A stretch of DNA of 40,791 nucleotides from a virus. Where the stretch lies: the IMG/VR virus record IMGVR_UViG_3300021963_000262, positions 1 to 40,791 of that record, one strand, 5' to 3'. The notes below the pieces were generated by a model. That model saw only the letters and a program-made list of their open reading frames with translations, had not been told where the DNA came from and did not search any database. Each line of letters opens with the position of its first letter. Position 1 is the stretch's first letter. This document shows, piece after piece, positions 23,070 to 31,759 of the stretch. The translations under genes and the position numbers were made by a program.

Positions 23070-24496
23070 CCTTCTAGATCAAAACTCCAATATCCGGCAG
23101 TATATTCTCCCTCAAAAGATTTTAACCATTGATTGTCTTCCCACTTATATTGGATTCCAGTTTTGAGATTTTTTATGTAATAAGTTCCAGTGTGTTCGAC
23201 TGTGGGATCAAAAATGATATTCCAATCGTCGCCATCCCATTCGACTATAGAATTAGCAGGAGCTACAAAATCAGTGTCGTCAGAATTCTTCCACGCATCG
23301 GCACCGTCCATATTTGATATTGAACCTATATCTTCTAATATTAGATATTTCATCCCTGTTAGTAGATTGCTTCTAGGATCAAATGTTTGTGGATTTATAA
23401 TAGCATTGATGATCAAATCTGTTTGTGGTTCCGAATCTGAATCAAAATCTACTACTAGGAATTGAGAATCAACTTCGTTGATAGTAAATGTTCCTACTAA
23501 TTCGTAACCACTAGGCTGTAAAAATCTTATTCTGCTGATACCAGGACGGTACTTTCCATATTGAGGAACGATCTTGTTCCAATCAATAACCGCTCCACCT
23601 TTTCTAGGTATATCTAGGCCGCTTTCGACAACAGCCTCGTTGGGATCTAGAGCACTAATATAATAAGAACCTGTCTCAACGCCAGTAACTGTTTTCGATG
23701 ATAATAATAAAACTCCAAAATTTCCAGGTGTTGTGATTACAGATGTAGTTTTAATATCTTTGGCATCGGCGGGATCATTAAATGCTAGTTCTGCTAACGG
23801 CTTTAATTGACCATCATCGTCAAACATATTCATGATAATGTTTTGTACCACGCCTAGTTTCTTGACTTTAACTGGCGGACTGATGTAAATTGGCATTTCA
23901 AAATCTAGAGAACAGATATCTATATCTACTTCTGTACCTTGTGGAATAGATCGTGAAGTAAATGTAGAAGCTACTAGTTCTATTACACTAAGACTGGTCC
24001 AATCTATATAGTTGTCTGTGGTCTGTACTTCTAGGCTAGGATTAAACAGAACCATGATTTGTTCTAACAATTGAAGTTTTTGATCGGTATTGCTGGTCCA
24101 TATGTCTGCTCGCATACTCAGCTTGAATGGAGTGGGCATTAGGCGTTCTACTGTATAACCTCCGCCTTGTGTATTATCGTACACTGGCTCTCCTGTTTCA
24201 TCATCAAATGATTCGTAGGACCTTCCTCTAATGCTGATCTTGCTAACATAGCTAGCATCAGCTAATCTTGCTCTATCTAGTTCTATACCAGTTATATAGC
24301 AGGCGATTTTAGGAACGCTTGCTAATTTATTTTCAGAATTTTCTTTGATAATCTGTGCTACCTGTTTTGTTAAATCTCCGTAGGCAACAGGCACCTGTTT
24401 CAGTGTGCCATCACCGGATTGAAATTTAAAACCAATAAAGATCCTCATGAACTGAGTCACGTATCTTCTTATCTGGCCATCGTAGAAAAAATCCAT
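23066..24496 (-). CDS. 15: Tail sheath stabilizer/completion protein, gp15-like
   Basis: 476 aa. The N-terminal 250 residues match T4 gp15 in order: FFYDGQIRRYVTQFMRIF, then VPVAYGD, ISKIS, TPFKLSMRADIWTSN, LLEQIMVLFNPSLEVQ, SLDFEMPIYISPPVKVKKLGV. In T4, gp15 caps the contracted-tail sheath and joins tail to the neck. T4 gp15 is 272 aa; the extra 220 residues here (ending WLKSFEGEYTAGYWSFDLE) look like an added beta-rich domain seen in marine relatives. Start ATG 24496 overlaps the gp14 stop by one base (TAATG), so translation is coupled. Unusually it lies opposite to gp13 and gp16-gp19. Confidence 0.85.
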   Translation of the reverse strand: MDFFYDGQIRRYVTQFMRIFIGFKFQSGDGTLKQVPVAYGDLTKQVAQIIKENSENKLASVPKIACYITGIELDRARLADASYVSKISIRGRSYESFDDETGEPVYDNTQGGGYTVERLMPTPFKLSMRADIWTSNTDQKLQLLEQIMVLFNPSLEVQTTDNYIDWTSLSVIELVASTFTSRSIPQGTEVDIDICSLDFEMPIYISPPVKVKKLGVVQNIIMNMFDDDGQLKPLAELAFNDPADAKDIKTTSVITTPGNFGVLLLSSKTVTGVETGSYYISALDPNEAVVESGLDIPRKGGAVIDWNKIVPQYGKYRPGISRIRFLQPSGYELVGTFTINEVDSQFLVVDFDSDSEPQTDLIINAIINPQTFDPRSNLLTGMKYLILEDIGSISNMDGADAWKNSDDTDFVAPANSIVEWDGDDWNIIFDPTVEHTGTYYIKNLKTGIQYKWEDNQWLKSFEGEYTAGYWSFDLEG

Positions 24497-25716
24497 TATT
24501 CGTCTGCCTTAGGTCGTAGTGCTTTGCTCAAGCTCTGTTTTTCTTTAACCAATTTGCCGTCTATCATACGTTCATTAGTGTTATTGATAAACGTGCCTTT
24601 TTGGTTTTGTCTTGTATCTCTGCCTTCGAATCTTTCTCCAGACTCGGTGTCAGTAGTTCCTAGATTACTCATTGTCATGCGTACATTGTCTTCGTACTTA
24701 ACCCATCTGCGGCCATTGAATCTAAATAATCTCTTAGGAAAATAATCTGTACGTAGACAAAATTGTCCGTCTACAGGATTACCAGGAAATGTAATACCAC
24801 TAGTGAACGGAGCCCCATTAGGTGTTGCTCCATCTTCATGATAGTTTTGATACCCGTCTTTGGTTGGTGTAGCGATAATCACGCTAGCATCTACACCGCT
24901 GCCGTCATTACTAGCTTCGATATCGCCGGTATCAGTAGTGACTAATTTAACATTTCCTTCTTCGTCCAACGGAACGGTATAGTACATCGTAGTATCGTAG
25001 CCGCTCTTAGGTGCGTCTGACTCTGCTTGATCTAACACCGCTTCTGTGATTCTCATCTCAGTTTCGTAGGTGCTCATTATGTCACGTAGAGTTGTATTAG
25101 TGTCCTCGCCAGAATCATCGGCAAGACCATCTAGTATCTGTTTGAATTCCTGACTGTCAACTAATGGAGTGCATTTAGCACGATATAAGTGCGGATACCA
25201 AGTCGATGAAAATCCTTCTGCTGCCCTGTTAACTTCCTCAATAACATAGAATCGTTTTAAGGCAAATTTTAAATCGTTGAGTGCGTGGTAATCTTTTAGA
25301 TGCGGCAATTCTATGACATCACCTGCGATCAATTTTCTTCCTAATTTTTCTACGGTGTCATTGATATGGAAAGTGATAAAGATTGTGTCGTTTTGTAAAA
25401 ATAATCCAAACTGTGTTAGATTAAAGTCTAGATCTGTTATATTGTATACACCTCTAAGAATGTACACATCGGGATCATATTTTCTATCTCGATTTTCTAA
25501 AAATAAAAGATCTTGTATTTGTAGCTCAGGAATTCCGCCCGAATATATAGGTGTAGTAGGCGTACTAGCACCAGGTAATGGATCACCTGGGCCTGCATAT
25601 TTGTGTACTAAAACATCAACACCGCCTACCTGGAACATTTCCCAGACGGTTTTATCGATAAATTTGTAATCATTGCCCTTTTCTGGGCGATAAAGCGAAA
25701 GTCTTGGCATAGTCAT
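24496..25716 (-). CDS. 14: Neck protein gp14-like
   Basis: 406 aa from ATG 25716 (a second ATG at 25710 gives MPRLSLYRPEKGNDY, the usual N-terminus of marine gp14). The frame is open to a TTG at 25752, but that would run into gp13 and is rejected. Core: FQVGGVDVLVHKY, IQDLLFLENRDRKYDPDVYILRGVYN, IAGDVIELPHLKDYHAL, FYVIEEVNRAAEGFS. The C-terminal 160 residues are polar and end EKQSLSKALRPKADE. Known role: with gp13 forms the neck that seals the filled head and binds the tail. Longer than T4 gp14 (256 aa). Divergent from gp13 with only 27 bases between starts. Confidence 0.85.
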   Translation of the reverse strand: MTMPRLSLYRPEKGNDYKFIDKTVWEMFQVGGVDVLVHKYAGPGDPLPGASTPTTPIYSGGIPELQIQDLLFLENRDRKYDPDVYILRGVYNITDLDFNLTQFGLFLQNDTIFITFHINDTVEKLGRKLIAGDVIELPHLKDYHALNDLKFALKRFYVIEEVNRAAEGFSSTWYPHLYRAKCTPLVDSQEFKQILDGLADDSGEDTNTTLRDIMSTYETEMRITEAVLDQAESDAPKSGYDTTMYYTVPLDEEGNVKLVTTDTGDIEASNDGSGVDASVIIATPTKDGYQNYHEDGATPNGAPFTSGITFPGNPVDGQFCLRTDYFPKRLFRFNGRRWVKYEDNVRMTMSNLGTTDTESGERFEGRDTRQNQKGTFINNTNERMIDGKLVKEKQSLSKALRPKADE

Positions 25717-25717
25717 A

Positions 25718-25724
25718 TATTTAC
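25718..25724 (-). promoter_or_regulatory. Probable late promoter core for gp14-gp15 operon (GTAAATA)
   Basis: On the minus strand GTAAATA ends 7 nt before the ATG at 25710. T4 spacing gives a 2-base leader for the MPRLSL start and places the ATG at 25716 upstream of +1, so the promoter favours the second ATG if real. Confidence 0.45.
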
Positions 25725-25731
25725 CGCTACG

Positions 25732-25743
25732 ATAAATACTAGC
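25732..25743 (+). promoter_or_regulatory. Leaderless late promoter of gp13 (ATAAATA-N5-ATG)
   Basis: ATAAATA at 25732-25738 is followed by exactly 5 bases and then ATG 25744. T4 late promoters have TATAAATA at about -13 to -6, so +1 would be the A of ATG. No ribosome site is present. Confidence 0.65.
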
Positions 25744-26508
25744 ATGAGCCAATTAGATCAAGAAAAACAGAAGGTGTTTGACTACTGCCGTTTAATGCTA
25801 GGCGACGGCATGGTTGACGTAGAACTAGACCCGCAGCACTACGAAACGGCGTTTCAGCGAAGTCTAGGAGTTTTCCGCCAGCGTGGTGATAATTCTGTAG
25901 AAGAAAGTTTTGCTTTCCTAACACTCTCAGAAGATCAAAACGAATACATTTTACCGCCCGAAATACAGGTTGTTAGAGAAATATATCGTAGAAGTATTGG
26001 ATCTAGATCAGGTGGTGGAAATGGTGGTACTGTTTTTGAACCGTTCAATCTAGCCTATACAAATACCTATCTTTTGAGTTCTACAAACATGGGAGGTCTT
26101 TTAACCTACGAACTTTTCGCAGGCTATCAAGAACGTGTAGGTAAAATGTTTGGTAGTTTTATACAGTTTACTTGGCATGCCCAATCTCATAAATTAACCA
26201 TACATCAGCGTCCTAGAACTGACGAAGAAATCATGCTTTGGTGCTACAACACAAGACCAGATGTGGCGATCCTTGTTGATACCTATGCTGGGCAATGGAT
26301 CAAAGACTACACATTAGCTAACTGTAAAATGATGCTAGGACAGGCACGTGAAAAATTTGCTCAAATTGCTGGCCCACAGGGCGGTACTAGCCTAAACGGT
26401 GCTACACTCAAACAAGAGGCACAAGCCGACATTGATCGATTAACCGCAGAACTAGTCAATTATGTCCCAGGTCATGCTAATGCCGGTTACACCTTTGTAA
26501 TCGGTTAA
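25744..26508 (+). CDS. 13: Neck protein gp13-like
   Basis: 254 aa. Typical gp13 features: N-terminal helix LDQEKQKVFDYCRLMLG, VELDPQHYETAFQRSLGVFRQR, then EYILPPEIQVVREIYRRSIG and FTWHAQSHKLTIHQRP, and AGQWIKDYTLANCKMMLGQAREKFAQI near the C-terminus. Slightly shorter than T4 gp13 (309 aa). Works with gp14 to close the portal vertex after DNA packaging. It stands alone on the plus strand, divergent from gp14, although the two proteins assemble together. Predicted leaderless late mRNA. Confidence 0.88.
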   Translation: MSQLDQEKQKVFDYCRLMLGDGMVDVELDPQHYETAFQRSLGVFRQRGDNSVEESFAFLTLSEDQNEYILPPEIQVVREIYRRSIGSRSGGGNGGTVFEPFNLAYTNTYLLSSTNMGGLLTYELFAGYQERVGKMFGSFIQFTWHAQSHKLTIHQRPRTDEEIMLWCYNTRPDVAILVDTYAGQWIKDYTLANCKMMLGQAREKFAQIAGPQGGTSLNGATLKQEAQADIDRLTAELVNYVPGHANAGYTFVIG

Positions 26509-26518
26509 TTCTTAATCG

Positions 26519-26554
26519 TTGACCTAATATCAAAAATCTGCTATAATATCTTTA
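26519..26554 (+). promoter_or_regulatory. Sigma70-type early promoter of the dNMP kinase gene
   Basis: TTGACC (26519-26524), 17-base spacer, TATAAT (26542-26547); start near 26554. The AGGAGA ribosome site follows before ATG 26570, so this transcript has a normal short leader. No TAAATA core is present. Confidence 0.75.
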
Positions 26555-26569
26555 TCGTTAGGAGATATT

Positions 26570-27229
26570 ATGATTATTGGAGTATGCGGATTTATCGGCA
26601 GCGGTAAAGATACTATCGCTGATTACCTAGTTAATTTTCACGAATTTAGACGAGAGTCATTTGCCAATACATTAAAGGACGCAGTAGCAGCAGTTTTTGG
26701 TTGGGACCGGACTATGCTAGAAGGGCGTACTAAGGAAGCCCGAGAGTGGCGAGAGCAAGTGGATCCATGGTGGGCAGCTAGACTAGATATGCCTACACTT
26801 ACTCCTCGATGGGTCCTTCAATATTGGGGTACAGAAGTTTGCCGTAAAAGTTTCCATGACGACATCTGGATCGCTAGCCTAGAAAATAAAATCCGTAACT
26901 CCAAAGATAATGTAGTGATATCAGACTGTCGTTTCCCTAACGAAATAGCCAGTATTAAAAACGCCGGAGGAATTGTAGTACGTGTAGTTCGTGGTCCTGA
27001 GCCTGACTGGTACCAAGATGCAGTAGCGGTAAATGCGGGTCCTAAACACATGAACTGGGCGTTAAGCAAGGACAGGTTAGCACAATTTAAGATACACGCT
27101 TCAGAAACTGCTTGGGTGGGAACTAAGTTCGATGCTGTGCTAGATAATAACGCTGATATATCAGATCTATTTGAAAAACTTGAAACTCTGATTAAAAGTC
27201 AGCCACAAGATCGCCTTGTTTCCACTTAA
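26570..27229 (+). CDS. 1: Deoxynucleoside monophosphate kinase, T4 gp1-like
   Basis: 219 aa. P-loop GFIGSGKDT (residues 7-15); then FRRESFANTLKDAVAAVFGWDR, LTPRWVLQYWGTEVCRK, VVISDCRFPNEI (DxRFPNE motif of this family) and VVRVVRGPE. Known T4 gp1 phosphorylates dGMP, dTMP and (hydroxymethyl-)dCMP for phage DNA synthesis. Slightly shorter than T4 gp1 (241 aa). It has its own early-type promoter and AGGAGA ribosome site, and is embedded among late structural genes. The 3' end overlaps the convergent HNH gene by 38 nt. Confidence 0.88.
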   Translation: MIIGVCGFIGSGKDTIADYLVNFHEFRRESFANTLKDAVAAVFGWDRTMLEGRTKEAREWREQVDPWWAARLDMPTLTPRWVLQYWGTEVCRKSFHDDIWIASLENKIRNSKDNVVISDCRFPNEIASIKNAGGIVVRVVRGPEPDWYQDAVAVNAGPKHMNWALSKDRLAQFKIHASETAWVGTKFDAVLDNNADISDLFEKLETLIKSQPQDRLVST

Positions 27230-27527
27230 TGCCTTCTTTGGCTAGAACACGCTGGCAGTTAGCACATACTGTTTTAAGATTCGATATTTTACAATTATCT
27301 AAATCTTCATCAACGTGATAGACTGAAAAAATCTCAGGGTGGAGCGACTTAAAGCCGCACTTATCACACTGATTTTTCTTACGATACCCGGCTCTATGCC
27401 ACCTAGGTATTCCGTGATATTTTCCATGCTTTAGACATATTTCACATAGGGATCTATAATAGATCTTTTTTCCCTTGCGATAATTAATCGCAGCAAGCCT
27501 ATATCCACATTTACAAAGGGGTCTCAT
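27192..27527 (-). CDS. HNH-type, zinc-finger-containing nuclease-like protein
   Basis: 111 aa. Zinc-type pairs CKCG (5-8) and CEIC at the front, then CDKCGF and CANC around an HNH-like core: VYHVDEDLDNCKISNLKTVCANCQ. The first His and central Asn of HNH are present, but the usual last His (C-x-x-C-H) is Gln. Small HNH proteins of this sort are free-standing homing endonucleases in T4-like phages. Convergent with gp1 and divergent from gp18. Predicted leaderless late mRNA (TTAAATA-N5-ATG). Activity uncertain because of the His to Gln change. Confidence 0.65.
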   Translation of the reverse strand: MRPLCKCGYRLAAINYRKGKKIYYRSLCEICLKHGKYHGIPRWHRAGYRKKNQCDKCGFKSLHPEIFSVYHVDEDLDNCKISNLKTVCANCQRVLAKEGIKWKQGDLVADF

Positions 27528-27539
27528 ACTAGTATTTAA
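27528..27539 (-). promoter_or_regulatory. Leaderless late promoter of the HNH gene (TTAAATA-N5-ATG)
   Basis: On the minus strand TTAAATA (27539-27533) then CTAGT then ATG at 27527: the same 5-base spacing as on the plus strand. Confidence 0.6.
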
Positions 27540-27602
27540 AGATATTGGACCTTTTTCGCCCCTTTTCCTATGGTTTAAATACAGTGTTTTTTGGTTTGCC
27601 GA

Positions 27603-27609
27603 ATAAATA
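27603..27609 (+). promoter_or_regulatory. T4-type late promoter core (ATAAATA) of gp18
   Basis: ATAAATA with predicted start near 27615. A 30-base leader carries the AGGAG ribosome site at 27632-27636 before ATG 27645. Highly expressed gp18 thus keeps a conventional leader. Confidence 0.65.
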
Positions 27610-27644
27610 TTAATACAAGATTTAAACCATCAGGAGATAACGGA

Positions 27645-30600
27645 ATGGCACTAAATTCACCAGGCGTAGAAGTTACAGTAATTGATGAGAGTTTTTATAC
27701 CCCAGCTGAAAGCAGCACAACTCCATTGATCGTAATTGCTACAGCAGAAAACAAATCAAACGCTAGCGGAACAGGAACCGCACAAGGAACACTTGCCACC
27801 AATGCTGGTAAAGTGTATAAAGTTTCTAGTCAGAGAGAACTTGTTGATTTCTTTGGCGTACCATCATTTAAGAGAACAATTTCAGGTTCGCCTATACACG
27901 GCGGCGAACAGAACGAATACGGACTACAGGCTGCTTACAGCTTCTTGGGGTCAGCTAATACTGCCTACGTCGTGAGAGCAGCAGTAAACCTAGACGATCT
28001 AACAGCAAAGTCAGAAACTCCAGGATCCGAAGCCACAAGCGGCCAATGGTGGCTAGACACTCAAAGTACAAACTGGGGTATTTTTGAGTGGGACTCTGCT
28101 CCTGCTAATTTATCAGGACAGAAATTTAATAATAAATCTCCTATCGTTATCACCGCAGAAGATACAGAAAGCCTAAACGGTAATGAACCAGCCACAGGTG
28201 TTGGTCGTGTAGGCGATTATGCTGTTGTAGCGGCTTCTGATGTTATTAGAATCTATTACAAAGGCAAAGATTATACAGCAGTAGGAGAGCCAATTTCTTG
28301 GGAACTATTAGGAACCAGCGAATGGCGTAAGTTTTGGCCTGCGTTTACAGCAGAAATCGACGGCCATTCTTCTCAAACTACAGGAACAACATTTGTTATC
28401 AATGGTGTACAGATCAACGTACCAGCGTATACAACAGTTGAAGGCATGGTAACATTGATCAATAACGCACTGATACAAGGTGTTAGAGCAGCCAGCGTTA
28501 ACGGGTTTGTAACTTTATTCATCACAGACACCACAGACGACATGGTCGGTGATTCTACTGGCAGCAATGCTATTGTTTTACAAGACGGGTCAGCTACAAT
28601 CTCTACACTGTTTGGCATTGCGGCTGGAACATATTATGGTCCAGAACTAACAATGTCTCCACACACTCAAGTTCCACAGTGGAAATCGAACGCAGCTATT
28701 GCCAGACCAAGTGGTTCTATCTGGGTTAAGACTACAGATCCTAATCTAGGTGCTCGTTGGAGAATAAAGCGTTGGAATTCTGCTTCAAAATCTTGGTTAG
28801 AAGTAGCTGCTCCTTTGGCAGCAAACGCTCAAGGTGCTATCTATGGTGTAAACAAAACCGGGGGCGGATCAAGCATCGATAAAGATACTGTGTATGTACA
28901 ATACAACTATACTGAAGATACTGGCTACGACAGCACACCTCAAACAGCTAGCTTCAAGATTTTCGTTAGAAAAATCAAAGGTGCTACATCAGTAACATCG
29001 GATACTATTGGTGCGGGGACATTTAGCGGAACATACACTTTCAGCATGAGAGAAAGTCTTGTAAACAGTTCAGCCCTTTCAAGTCCTGTATCGATATCGT
29101 TTACAGCAGCAGGTACTGGTGCTGATGCTAATACATTACGCCAAGCTATTAACAACTCCGATTTAGTCAATGTTGAAGCCACAGTAGTTGATGGTAAACT
29201 AACTATTACTCACACATTAGGCGGTGAAATTCGAATCATCGACGGCGACGATCTATTCGCAGACGCTGGTTTTATCGAATATGATATCACTGATGCTACC
29301 GGCACAGCTAATTTTTACGGTTCGCCTAGCGTTAGCAGTGACTTTGATTATGTAATCAGTAATTACATACCAATGTCTGGAACTGCTACAGGATATGTAG
29401 CAGCAGCTGATGCTCCATTAAATGATCCTGCAGACGGACAAAGATGGTTCAGCAGTATCATCGACGAGCCAGATATTATGATTCATAACGGTTCGGCCTG
29501 GGTCGGATATCGATACAGCGGTAGTGGCGGAATCTCTACAACAGCATCTCCGTTCTACTCTAACGGAACAGATCAACTAGGCCCAATCGTTTCTACAACA
29601 AGACCATTAGTACAAAACGATGGTACAGCACTAGTAACAGGTGATCTATGGATCGACACCAGCGATCTCGAAAACTATCCTGTAATTTACAAATATCAAG
29701 ATGGTTTAACAGACCAAACAGCAAACAATTGGGTATTAATAGATAAAAAAGACAGCACATCTGAGGATGGAATTATATTTGCTGATGCTAGATGGGATTT
29801 AAATGGCGAATCAAAAGATCCAGCTACTATCGTAGACTTGTTGTCTAGCGACTTTGTTGATTATGATGCTCCAGATCCTGACTTGTATCCAAGGGGAATC
29901 TTGTTATTCAACACACGTAGAAGCGGATTTAACATTAAAAAATATGTAAGGAATCATGTCAACACAGCTAGTGACAACGGTCGCTATGGTGATGAATCGA
30001 TGATAGATTACGAACCAGCACGTTGGGTATCCGATTCAGGTGAAGAGTTTGGTCGAAAGGCACAGCGTCAAGTTGTTGTAACATCACTAAAAGGATTAGT
30101 GAATTCGAACAGAGAAATTAGAGAAGATGAAATAAGGAATTTTAATCTTATATCATGTCCTGGATATCCTGAACTAATTCAAAATATGATCGAACTCAAC
30201 ATTGACAGAGGTACTCCAGCGTTTATCGTTGGTGATTCACCTTTCAGACTAACCTCTGAAACCAATACATTAAATGATTGGGGATTAAATCTAAACAGCG
30301 CCACTGATAACGGAGATACAGGACTAATAAGTGCTGATCCGTATGCTGGCGTATTTTATCCTTCCGGTTTAACTAGCGATAACAGCGGTAATACAATCAT
30401 GGTACCAGCAAGTCACATGATGTTACGTACTATTGCGTTGAACGATCAAGTAGCGTATCCTTGGTTTGCTCCTGCTGGTATTAGAAGGGGCGGAATCACT
30501 AATGCTACTTCAGTCGGTTATCTAAACGGTCGTACAGGTGAGTTTGTTCCAGTAGCTTTAACAGAAGGACAACGAGACACTTTATCAACAGTTAAAATTA

Positions 30601-31004
30601 ACCCACTGACTTTTTTCAACGGAGTTGGATTAGTTAACTACGGTCAAAAAACTCTAAGTGCCGGTACATCAGCACTAGATAGAATTAACGTAGCGAGATT
30701 GGTAATTTATCTACGCAGCCAGCTAAGTAAACTCGCTAAACCGTTTGTATTTGAACCTAATGACAAGTTAACAAGGGATGAAGTTAGACAGGCTGTTGAA
30801 AGTTTATTGCTAGAGCTTGTAGGTCTACGTGCTATCTATGACTACGCAGTAGTTTGTGATGAAACAAACAATACTCCAGCAAGAATTGATCGAAATGAAT
30901 TATATGTAGATATCGCAATTGAACCAGTAAAAGCAATCGAATTTATCTACATACCATTAAGATTGAAGAACACAGGAGAGATAGCAGCGTCAAGAGCGTC
31001 TTGA
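27645..31004 (+). CDS. 18: Tail sheath protein gp18-like
   Basis: 1119 aa from ATG 27645, chosen over the upstream 27591 start because of AGGAG and the typical MALNSPGVEVTVIDESFY N-terminus. The C-terminal third has the hallmark sheath core: SCPGYPELIQNMIELN, VPASHMMLRTIALNDQVAYPWFAPAGIRRGGI, INPLTFFNGVGLVNYGQKTL, RINVARLVIYLRSQL, PVKAIEFIYIPLRLKNTGE. The middle 400-500 residues are an insertion relative to T4 gp18 (659 aa), presumably surface-exposed domains with reiterated TAS/DWW patterns (RPSGSIWVKTTDPNLGARW). It forms the contractile outer tail and is followed by gp19 as expected. Confidence 0.92.
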   Translation: MALNSPGVEVTVIDESFYTPAESSTTPLIVIATAENKSNASGTGTAQGTLATNAGKVYKVSSQRELVDFFGVPSFKRTISGSPIHGGEQNEYGLQAAYSFLGSANTAYVVRAAVNLDDLTAKSETPGSEATSGQWWLDTQSTNWGIFEWDSAPANLSGQKFNNKSPIVITAEDTESLNGNEPATGVGRVGDYAVVAASDVIRIYYKGKDYTAVGEPISWELLGTSEWRKFWPAFTAEIDGHSSQTTGTTFVINGVQINVPAYTTVEGMVTLINNALIQGVRAASVNGFVTLFITDTTDDMVGDSTGSNAIVLQDGSATISTLFGIAAGTYYGPELTMSPHTQVPQWKSNAAIARPSGSIWVKTTDPNLGARWRIKRWNSASKSWLEVAAPLAANAQGAIYGVNKTGGGSSIDKDTVYVQYNYTEDTGYDSTPQTASFKIFVRKIKGATSVTSDTIGAGTFSGTYTFSMRESLVNSSALSSPVSISFTAAGTGADANTLRQAINNSDLVNVEATVVDGKLTITHTLGGEIRIIDGDDLFADAGFIEYDITDATGTANFYGSPSVSSDFDYVISNYIPMSGTATGYVAAADAPLNDPADGQRWFSSIIDEPDIMIHNGSAWVGYRYSGSGGISTTASPFYSNGTDQLGPIVSTTRPLVQNDGTALVTGDLWIDTSDLENYPVIYKYQDGLTDQTANNWVLIDKKDSTSEDGIIFADARWDLNGESKDPATIVDLLSSDFVDYDAPDPDLYPRGILLFNTRRSGFNIKKYVRNHVNTASDNGRYGDESMIDYEPARWVSDSGEEFGRKAQRQVVVTSLKGLVNSNREIREDEIRNFNLISCPGYPELIQNMIELNIDRGTPAFIVGDSPFRLTSETNTLNDWGLNLNSATDNGDTGLISADPYAGVFYPSGLTSDNSGNTIMVPASHMMLRTIALNDQVAYPWFAPAGIRRGGITNATSVGYLNGRTGEFVPVALTEGQRDTLSTVKINPLTFFNGVGLVNYGQKTLSAGTSALDRINVARLVIYLRSQLSKLAKPFVFEPNDKLTRDEVRQAVESLLLELVGLRAIYDYAVVCDETNNTPARIDRNELYVDIAIEPVKAIEFIYIPLRLKNTGEIAASRAS

Positions 31005-31006
31005 TA

Positions 31007-31030
31007 ATTGGGGGATAAAAATCCCCCGAT
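31007..31030. terminator. GC-rich hairpin between gp18 and gp19
   Basis: GGGGGAT (31010-31016) pairs with ATCCCCC (31021-31027) around an AAAA loop, extendable to about 10 bp. There is no T run, so it may slow transcription or protect the gp18 mRNA 3' end rather than terminate strongly. Confidence 0.55.
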
Positions 31031-31038
31031 GTCAAGAG

Positions 31039-31045
31039 ATAAATA
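31039..31045 (+). promoter_or_regulatory. T4-type late promoter core (ATAAATA) of gp19
   Basis: ATAAATA, then a leader with CCGGAGC before ATG 31068. Leadered, as for gp18. Confidence 0.6.
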
Positions 31046-31067
31046 ACATTATCCGGAGCATAAGAAT

Positions 31068-31700
31068 ATGGCAATTTCAACACTATCAAAATTAACAGTA
31101 CCTCTAGCAACAGACGCTTCGTCTAGTGCTCAAGGCCTGTTGATGCCCAAGCTAAAGTACAGATTTAGGGTCGTCTTACAAGGCTTCGGGGCAAATGGAA
31201 CAGTAGCAACTGAATTAACAAAACAGGTAAATGACATTACCCGACCTAAAATCAACTTTGAAGAAATCGAACTTCCAGTTTATAATTCGAGAGTTTACTT
31301 AGCGGGTCGTCATAACTGGGAACCAGTTACTCTAAACGTCAGAGATGATGCAACAGGGTCTATACAAAGATTGTGCGGCGAACAAATCCAGAAGCAGTTC
31401 GATTTCTTCGAGCAGTCTGGGGCAGCGTCAGCACAGGACTATAAATTTACCACATTAATCGAAGTACTCGACGGCGGTAACGGAGCACAGACACCTAACG
31501 TGCTAGAAACGTTTGAATTGTATGGTTGTTTTGTACAAAATATCGATTACGGCGATTTAAACTATACATCAAATGAGCCAGCAATGATCGCTCTAGCAAT
31601 GCGTTACGATAATGCGATCCAATACAAAGGCGGCGGCATCGATGGCATTGGTAGAAATATTGGTGCTAGAACAGTCGGTAGCCTAGCTACAGGTAGTTAA
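31068..31700 (+). CDS. 19: Tail tube protein gp19-like
   Basis: 210 aa, close to the usual gp19 size (T4 163 aa; marine relatives slightly longer). Core motifs: MPKLKYRFRVVLQGFG, NDITRPKINFEEIELPVYNSRVYLAGRHNWEPVTLNVRDD and GCFVQNIDYGDLNYTSNEPAMIALAMRYDNAIQ. It polymerises inside the gp18 sheath as the DNA conduit. Gene order gp18-gp19 is conserved. Followed by a strong terminator. Confidence 0.9.
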   Translation: MAISTLSKLTVPLATDASSSAQGLLMPKLKYRFRVVLQGFGANGTVATELTKQVNDITRPKINFEEIELPVYNSRVYLAGRHNWEPVTLNVRDDATGSIQRLCGEQIQKQFDFFEQSGAASAQDYKFTTLIEVLDGGNGAQTPNVLETFELYGCFVQNIDYGDLNYTSNEPAMIALAMRYDNAIQYKGGGIDGIGRNIGARTVGSLATGS

Positions 31701-31717
31701 GGTCTTAACAAAAAATC

Positions 31718-31743
31718 AAGCCCGGATAATCCGGGCTTTTTTT
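31718..31743 (+). terminator. Strong intrinsic terminator after gp19
   Basis: AAGCCCGGA (31718-31726) and TCCGGGCTT (31730-31738) form a 9-bp stem with a 3-base loop and run into seven Ts. The next promoter core begins five bases later. Confidence 0.9.
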
Positions 31744-31747
31744 ATCA

Positions 31748-31759
31748 CTAAATAATATT
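31748..31759 (+). promoter_or_regulatory. Leaderless late promoter (CTAAATA-N5-ATG)
   Basis: CTAAATA at 31748-31754, then ATATT, then ATG 31760. No ribosome site is possible: the upstream bases are the terminator T run. Confidence 0.65.

Noticed and set aside
25717-25752. TTG-started extension of gp14 into gp13
   Set aside because: It would cover the gp13 start and its promoter; the usual MPRLSLYRPEKG start is available at 25716/25710.
27574-27580. TTTAAATAC upstream of gp18 as a second late promoter
   Set aside because: A better placed ATAAATA at 27603 precedes the ribosome site; this one is AT-rich background or at best an auxiliary core.
27591-27644. Earlier start for the tail sheath gene
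   Set aside because: It would begin upstream of the late promoter core; ATG 27645 has AGGAG and the family N-terminus.
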